Shown one piece after another: positions 59,435 through 64,000 of a DNA stretch of 64,000 bases. This stretch comes from Bacillota bacterium (GTDB taxonomy: Bacteria; Bacillota; Clostridia; Oscillospirales; Ruminococcaceae), in the NCBI GenBank assembly GCA_023460035.1, contig JAEWRN010000043.1, positions 62,001-126,000 of the forward strand, written 5' to 3'. The stretch's first letter is position 1; the number at the start of each line of letters is the position of its first letter. The position numbers and the translations under genes are program-made. Below the pieces are notes generated by a model. It did not search any database and was not told the origin of the DNA. It saw only the letters and a list, made by a program, of their open reading frames with translations.

Positions 59435-60427
59435 ATGGTGAAAGCCGGGATTCGGGATGTGGCAAAGCAGGCGGGCGTTTCCACCGCGACCGTCAGCCAC
59501 GTAATCAACAACACCAGGTTTGTGACCGAAGATACCAAGCACCGGGTGCAACAGGCAATTGAGGCGCTAGACTACCACCCCAACGCAATGGCCCGCAGCT
59601 TAAAAACACGGCGCTATAACCTGATTGCATTTGTGGTGCCGGATATTGCAAACGCCTTTTTTGCCACCCTGATTGAAGAAGTGGAAAATGTGATTGCCGA
59701 ACAGGGCTACCGGTTGATTGTTGTAAACACCAAGGAGACCAAAGAGCGCGAGATTGAAAACCTGCGCGCTTTGGCAAATGGCTTTGTGGACGGCTTTTTG
59801 ATTGCTTCTACCCTTGACAGTTACGATGAAATTGCCAAGGTGGTGCCGGAGGACGTACCAAAGGTATTTATTGACCGCAGCCTGCCGCACTGCCCTTGCG
59901 ACACCATTACGGTTGCAAACTATGAAGCCATGTACCAGGGAGTAACCTACCTGATTCGCACCGGGCACACACGCATCGGCTACATCACCGGCTTGCCGCG
60001 CATTTCCACCACGGCCGAACGACTGGACGCCTACCGCTCGGCCATGGCGGCCCACCACCTGCCCACCGAGGGATTGATTCGCATTGGTGACTCGATGAGC
60101 TCTTGCGTGGCGACAAACCTGGATGCCCTTTTGGAGGCAAACTGCACCGCGCTGGTCGTGTCCAATAACGTGATGGCAACCGAGGCCATGCTGCAGCTGC
60201 TGGAGCGCGGGCTGCATGCCAGCCGGGACATTGACCTGCTGGGGTACAAAGACAGTGAGCAGGCCCAATATGGGCTGCAGCACATGCATTTAATCTGCCA
60301 GCCCACCATTGACCTTGCACGGGTGGCCGGGCGGCAGATTTTAGAGCGGATTGAATCACCCGGCCTGCCGGTGCGTCAAACGGTCATTCAGGCTGTGTTC
60401 ACCCCGCACCGACCCACCGCCCTTTGA
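59435..60427 (+). CDS. LacI-family transcriptional regulator of the catabolic operon
   Basis: 330 residues from the ATG at 59435 behind AAGGGG. The DNA-binding part GIRDVAKQAGVSTATVSHVI and hinge HPNAMARSLKTRR are canonical. The ligand domain has VVPDIANAFFATLIEEVE and the C-terminal VSNNVMATEAMLQLL. The divergent layout and flanking palindromes make it the likely sugar-responsive repressor of the importer operon. The frame stays open back to 59384, across the promoter, so the later ATG is preferred. Confidence 0.93.
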   Translation: MVKAGIRDVAKQAGVSTATVSHVINNTRFVTEDTKHRVQQAIEALDYHPNAMARSLKTRRYNLIAFVVPDIANAFFATLIEEVENVIAEQGYRLIVVNTKETKEREIENLRALANGFVDGFLIASTLDSYDEIAKVVPEDVPKVFIDRSLPHCPCDTITVANYEAMYQGVTYLIRTGHTRIGYITGLPRISTTAERLDAYRSAMAAHHLPTEGLIRIGDSMSSCVATNLDALLEANCTALVVSNNVMATEAMLQLLERGLHASRDIDLLGYKDSEQAQYGLQHMHLICQPTIDLARVAGRQILERIESPGLPVRQTVIQAVFTPHRPTAL

Positions 60428-60456
60428 CCCACGCTTTTTGGGGCTTTCACGCACAC

Positions 60457-60505
60457 AAAAAGCCCCTTTTCTTTTGTGCCACGGCACAAAGAAAAGGGGC
60501 TTTTT
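60457..60505. terminator. Two-way terminator between the LacI gene and gapA
   Basis: A stem of about 22 bp (AAAAAGCCCCTTTTCTTT... and complement, one bulged A) around ACG, flanked by A and T runs. It serves both converging genes. Confidence 0.9.
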
Positions 60506-60562
60506 ACTTTAATCTTATTTTGGGGCCCGCACTTGCGTACAGGTTACCGGCAGAAGAACTGC

Positions 60563-61594
60563 TTAGGCCAGCTCGGCGAAGTACTTAATGGTGCGAACCA
60601 TCTGGCTGGTGTAGCTGTTCTCGTTGTCGTACCAGGACACGACCTGCACCTGATAGGTGTCGTCGTCAATCTTGGTGACCATGGTCTGGGTAGCATCGAA
60701 CAGGCTGCCGTAACGCATGCCGATGACGTCGGAAGAAACAATCTCATCGGTGTTGTAGCCAAAGCTTGCGCTGGCTTCTGCCTTCATGACAGCGTTGATG
60801 GAATCCTTCGTGATATCCTTACCCTTGACAACGGCAACCAGAATGGTGGTCGAGCCGGTGGCAACAGGCACGCGCTGTGCAGAGCCGATCAGCTTGCCGT
60901 TCAACTCGGGGATGACAAGGCCGATTGCCTTGGCAGCGCCGGTGGAGTTCGGCACGATGTTCTGTGCGCCTGCACGGCTGCGGCGCAGGTCGCCCTTGCG
61001 CTGCGGGCCGTCGAGAATCATCTGGTCACCGGTGTAAGCATGCACGGTGGTCATGATGCCCGACTGCACGGGGTATGCATTGTTGAGTGCATTGACCATC
61101 GGTGCCAGGCAGTTGGTGGTGCAGGAAGCAGCAGAGATGATTTGATCGTCGGCGGTCAGGGTCTTCTCGTTCACGCTGAACACGATGGTCTTCAGGTCGC
61201 TGCCGGCCGGGGCCGAGATAACGACTTTCTTTGCGCCGGCATCGATATGTGCCTGCGAAGCGGCTTTGCTGGTGTAGAAACCGGTGCACTCCAGAACAAC
61301 GTCAACACCCAGTTTGCCCCAGGGAGCATCCTTGGCGTCTTTCACGGCGTAGATTTTGATCTCTTTGCCGTCGACGATGATGGAATCTTCGGTAGCCTCA
61401 ACCGTGTGCTTATTTTCACCGATGCGGCCGAGGAAAGAGCCCTGCGCGGTATCGTACTTCAGCAGGTGGGCAAGCATCTTGGGGCTGGTAAGATCGTTGA
61501 TTGCAACGACTTCGTAGCCGTCGGCCTCAAACATCTGACGGAATGCCAGACGGCCAATACGGCCGAAACCATTAATCGCAACTTTGACTGCCAT
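60563..61594 (-). CDS. gapA: Glyceraldehyde-3-phosphate dehydrogenase
   Basis: 343 residues: NAD site VAINGFGRIGRLAFRQMF, catalytic Cys in SAASCTTNCLAPMVNAL, and catalytic His in TTVHAYTGDQMILD. WYDNENSYTSQMVRTIKY ends the catalytic domain. It is the glycolytic enzyme. Asp at the end of strand 2 (VAINDLTSP) favours NAD over NADP. Monocistronic with a long AT-rich upstream region. Confidence 0.97.
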   Translation of the reverse strand: MAVKVAINGFGRIGRLAFRQMFEADGYEVVAINDLTSPKMLAHLLKYDTAQGSFLGRIGENKHTVEATEDSIIVDGKEIKIYAVKDAKDAPWGKLGVDVVLECTGFYTSKAASQAHIDAGAKKVVISAPAGSDLKTIVFSVNEKTLTADDQIISAASCTTNCLAPMVNALNNAYPVQSGIMTTVHAYTGDQMILDGPQRKGDLRRSRAGAQNIVPNSTGAAKAIGLVIPELNGKLIGSAQRVPVATGSTTILVAVVKGKDITKDSINAVMKAEASASFGYNTDEIVSSDVIGMRYGSLFDATQTMVTKIDDDTYQVQVVSWYDNENSYTSQMVRTIKYFAELA

Positions 61595-61631
61595 AATGAA
61601 AACATCCTCCTTGATATTTTGGATTAATTTA

Positions 61632-61660
61632 ATTGTATACTAATTTCGACAAAACTACAA
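61632..61660 (-). promoter_or_regulatory. Probable promoter of gapA
   Basis: TTGTAG, 17 bases and TACAAT on the minus strand. The spacer contains TTTTGTCGAAA, identical to the consensus binding box of Spo0A; with one copy this may be chance. Confidence 0.55.
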
Positions 61661-61805
61661 GTGCTTCTGATATTTATTTAACGCCTAGCTGCCGAAGTTT
61701 TGCTTGCTGCACGCGCAGAATCTGTACATTTTTCAGCAAACCGACTCCCGTTTGGCACCCCGCCGGCACTGCATGTAACAGGCACTAAAACGAATACAGC
61801 TTTGC
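61661..61805. other. Intergenic stretch between the gapA and kinase promoters
   Basis: About 145 bp between divergent promoters. I saw no gene, terminator or clear palindrome in it. Confidence 0.5.
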
Positions 61806-61834
61806 TTTACAGCGTTACCTGAATCCCGTATAAT
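61806..61834 (+). promoter_or_regulatory. Promoter of the histidine-kinase-like gene
   Basis: TTTACA, 17 bases and TATAAT on the plus strand. It predicts a leader of about 95 nt. Confidence 0.8.
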
Positions 61835-61936
61835 ATGAAGAAACTAGCTGTCGTTTTTTGTCGTATTGTGTCAACATTTTCCCACAGTCATCTGTGACGG
61901 GCAACCCCCTATTTTATAGAAAAGCGGTGACACTGA

Positions 61937-63019
61937 ATGTTAGATGACCCCAGCAAACAGACCCCGACGCTGTGCGGGGGAATGCCCTGCCCTGTGTTGC
62001 ACTTTGACCAGAATTTCACGCTGCAAAGCGCCAACGAGGCCGCCCGGCAGCAAGCCCCCGCGCTGTGTAAAAAGGGCTCGGTTCGCAGGTTGCTGCGCGC
62101 GCGGCCAGACCTCACCACACCATTGCACAATGGGCAGCCCGTAAGCGTTTCGCTGTTTCAGCTTGCGCCAAGCCAGCTGACCCTTTCACTGCTGCCCTGT
62201 GCTGAAGGCGGTTATTGGGGACTGCTGACCCCGCCACCTGCCGAACAGGCGTTTTCTACCGAGTTTGCAGCCCAGCTGCGCGACCCGCTGACCGAGGCCT
62301 TTGCGCTGTTGCCGCTGCTGGCAAACCAGATGGACCCCGCCAGCGATTATTCTGCACTGGACCGGCTGAACCTGTGCTGTTACCGCATGCTGCGCAGCAC
62401 CCGCCTGCTTTCGCAGTTGTCGGTGTTGACTTCGCTTTCGGCCGTCAATGTGGCCAGCGACTTTGCCGCGGTGACCCGCGGCGTCTGCGTTGCGGTGCAA
62501 AACGTGCTGCTGCCCGGCCAGCCGCCGCTGGAATGTGACGTGCCGGACCTTGCGCTGCCGGTGGCGGCGGCACCGGACGCGCTTTCGACCATGGTGACTG
62601 CCCTGCTGGAAAACGCACTGCGCTTTTCACGCGACGGCAACCTGATTCGGCTTTCGCTTCAAAACCTGCGGGGGCACGCGTTGCTGCGGGTAACCGACAG
62701 CGGCTGCGGCATACGGCCGGAGGTGTTGCCCCATATTTTTGACCCGTTTTTTTCTGTCGACTGCTACGGCGACGGGGCGCCCGCCCCCGGCGCCGGGCTT
62801 GGGCTGACCTTTGTGCGCGTGCTTGCCGGCAAGCTGGGCGGCACCGTTTCGGCCGAAAGCCGTTTTGGCGAGGGCACACAAATTGCCGTCAGCCTGCCGT
62901 TATCGGCCGGGCACCCCGACCATACACAGGGCAGCAGAGCAGTGGATTACCTGACCAACCGCTACTCGGCGGTATCTGTGCAGCTGTGTGATTTCTGCCG
63001 CCTGCCGGACATCGGCTGA
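61937..63019 (+). CDS. Soluble histidine-kinase-like ATPase lacking the phospho-accepting histidine
   Basis: 360 residues with no membrane segment. A PAS-like N-terminus (residues 12-100, PCPVLHFDQNFTLQSANEAA) leads to a dimerisation helix where the H-box reads FAAQLRDPLTEAF (110-122); the usual His in SHELRTPL is Gln here. The ATPase domain is complete: N-box ENALRFS (225), G1 DSGCGI (254), F-box FDPFF (268) and G2 GAGLGL (285). A 40-residue tail ends with CDFCRLP. No response regulator is adjacent. It may be a pseudokinase, a phosphatase or a regulator of another kinase. Confidence 0.85.
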   Translation: MLDDPSKQTPTLCGGMPCPVLHFDQNFTLQSANEAARQQAPALCKKGSVRRLLRARPDLTTPLHNGQPVSVSLFQLAPSQLTLSLLPCAEGGYWGLLTPPPAEQAFSTEFAAQLRDPLTEAFALLPLLANQMDPASDYSALDRLNLCCYRMLRSTRLLSQLSVLTSLSAVNVASDFAAVTRGVCVAVQNVLLPGQPPLECDVPDLALPVAAAPDALSTMVTALLENALRFSRDGNLIRLSLQNLRGHALLRVTDSGCGIRPEVLPHIFDPFFSVDCYGDGAPAPGAGLGLTFVRVLAGKLGGTVSAESRFGEGTQIAVSLPLSAGHPDHTQGSRAVDYLTNRYSAVSVQLCDFCRLPDIG

Positions 63020-63035
63020 TGTTATGCCGTTATAA

Positions 63036-63069
63036 AAAAGCTCTGCCGAAACACTGCGGCAGAGCTTTT
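63036..63069. terminator. Two-way intrinsic terminator
   Basis: A perfect 13-bp stem AAAAGCTCTGCCG/CGGCAGAGCTTTT with an eight-base loop, between the converging kinase-like and DegV genes. Confidence 0.9.
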
Positions 63070-63085
63070 GTTGTATGAAATTACC

Positions 63086-63958
63086 TCAGCGCTCACGCCC
63101 CACAAAAAACAGCGCGATGGTGCCAGGGCCGGAATGTGCGCCGATGACCGGGCCCACATAGTTGAGCAGCACCGTTTTGCAGCCGAAACGCTTTTTTACC
63201 ATGTCGGCCACCCGCTCGGCATCCTCTAATGAATCGCCGTGGCTGATGTACACGGTCTGGCTGCGCGGGTCAATTGCAAGCTGCTCCATGTGGTCTACCA
63301 GTGCGCGCAGGCTGGCAAGCCGGCCCTTTGCCGTGCCCACTTTAACAAGGTGGCCCTCGTTGTCCATATGCATAACCGGCTTAATGCCCAGCATTGTGCC
63401 AACCAGCGCCACGGCGGGGCTGATGCGCCCGCCGCGCTTTAAGTGCCCAAGGTCATCCACGGTAAACCAGTGGCACAGGTGCAGCTTTGTCTGCTCGGCA
63501 TAATCGCGCACCGCCTCAATGGTGAGGCCCTGCTTCTTTTTTTCTGCCGCCAGCGTCACCAGCAGCCCCTGCCCCAGCGAGGCCGACAGCGTATCCACCA
63601 CATAAATCTTGCGCTGCGGGTAAGCGGGCTTTAATTCTTTGGCCGCAAGCTGAGCGGCGTTGTAGGTATTCGACAAGCCGGAGGAAAACGCCAGCACCAG
63701 AATGTCATGCCCCGCATCCAGCTCGTCGCGCATGCCCTGCATCCAGCTGTCCATGTTCACCGCACTCGTCACGCTTTGTTCGCCGCCGCGCACCGCCGCA
63801 TAAAATTCTTTAAACCCCAGTTCGCGCCCGTCCAGATAATTGGCATACTCGTGCCCATTTACCTGAAAGGTCAGCGGCAGCACCGAAAGCTGCAATTCCT
63901 GCGCCAGATCAGCCGGCAGGTCACAAGAGGAATCGGTCATGATTACATAGTCTTGCAT
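63086..63958 (-). CDS. DegV-family fatty-acid-binding protein (second copy)
   Basis: 290 residues from the ATG at 63958 behind AAGGAG (MQDYVIMTDSSCDLPADLAQ). Ligand-site signatures are SVTSAVNMDSWM, LAFSSGLSNTYNAAQLA and the VDDLGHLKRGGRIS block. It is clearly divergent from the copy at 41 kb, so the two may bind different acyl chains. Confidence 0.92.
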   Translation of the reverse strand: MQDYVIMTDSSCDLPADLAQELQLSVLPLTFQVNGHEYANYLDGRELGFKEFYAAVRGGEQSVTSAVNMDSWMQGMRDELDAGHDILVLAFSSGLSNTYNAAQLAAKELKPAYPQRKIYVVDTLSASLGQGLLVTLAAEKKKQGLTIEAVRDYAEQTKLHLCHWFTVDDLGHLKRGGRISPAVALVGTMLGIKPVMHMDNEGHLVKVGTAKGRLASLRALVDHMEQLAIDPRSQTVYISHGDSLEDAERVADMVKKRFGCKTVLLNYVGPVIGAHSGPGTIALFFVGRER

Positions 63959-64000
63959 CGCGTTCTCCTTTTGCCGCGGGCCCAGCATGATGGGCGGCGG

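Noticed and set aside
1..64000. tRNA, rRNA, insertion-sequence, prophage or CRISPR features
   Set aside because: I looked in the intergenic gaps and found no cloverleaf-like segments, transposase genes, terminal repeats or spaced repeats. The AT-rich gene at 25.4-27.0 kb has no visible mobile-element ends.

Overview
The window looks like a chromosomal segment of a Gram-positive gut anaerobe of class Clostridia, probably an Oscillospiraceae/Ruminococcaceae relative (Faecalibacterium/Gemmiger/Subdoligranulum-like). This placement is inference from gene content: Firmicutes-type ribosomal gene order with a KOW protein between map and infA, zinc-type S14, RqcH, TrmK, LTA-synthase-like and rhamnan-synthesis genes. 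Most genes are GC-rich. One gene near 26 kb is strikingly AT-rich, and the 50-59 kb operon is moderately AT-richer than its surroundings.

Region 1 (1-15.3 kb) is the S10-spc-alpha superoperon, read on the minus strand from rpsJ (TTG start) to rpoA (cut by the window edge). It includes secY, adk, map, infA and the 37-codon rpmJ. Two things stand out: L30 carries an 86-residue Lys/Ala/Pro-rich N-terminal extension, and rpsJ is preceded by a roughly 300-nt structured leader whose promoter is embedded in the terminator of the upstream rqcH gene.

Region 2 (15.3-25.4 kb) holds housekeeping and envelope genes: rqcH, a Nif3-like protein, trmK, a DUF1858 protein, an endonuclease/exonuclease/phosphatase-fold protein, an LCP protein and rodA on the minus strand. 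Then come tsaE-tsaB-rpiB-upp and a small membrane protein on the plus strand. It closes with a strong two-way terminator.

Region 3 (25.4-38.3 kb) is a surface-glycan locus on the minus strand in two units. The first is rfbC, a Wzm/Wzt-type ABC exporter, two paralogous tandem GT2 glycosyltransferases and an RgpF-like protein. The second is a polytopic membrane protein, a UbiA-family phosphoribosyltransferase-like enzyme, a HAD phosphatase and an AT-rich polytopic membrane protein. The second unit suggests a polyprenyl-phosphate-pentose donor route feeding a glycan.

Region 4 (38.5-49.7 kb) has fhs, a YbaK deacylase, a DegV protein, an LTA-synthase-like phosphotransferase, a pit-DUF47 phosphate pair, an ABC-F ATPase with altered second-site motifs, a diacylglycerol-kinase-family protein and a LacI regulator.

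Region 5 (50.0-60.4 kb) is a nine-gene catabolic operon: a complete RbsB/RbsA/RbsC-type ABC importer, two alpha/beta-hydrolase esterases, two zinc alcohol dehydrogenases, a VOC protein and a PfkB kinase. It is divergent from its probable LacI repressor. Near-consensus promoters and two palindromic candidate operators lie between them. The gene set suggests uptake of an acylated sugar or polyol, then deacylation, oxidation and phosphorylation. I could not name the substrate, and this is the best candidate here for an undescribed pathway.

Region 6 (60.4-64 kb) has gapA, an orphan histidine-kinase-like protein without the phospho-accepting histidine, and a second DegV protein. I found no tRNA, rRNA, insertion sequence or CRISPR array.
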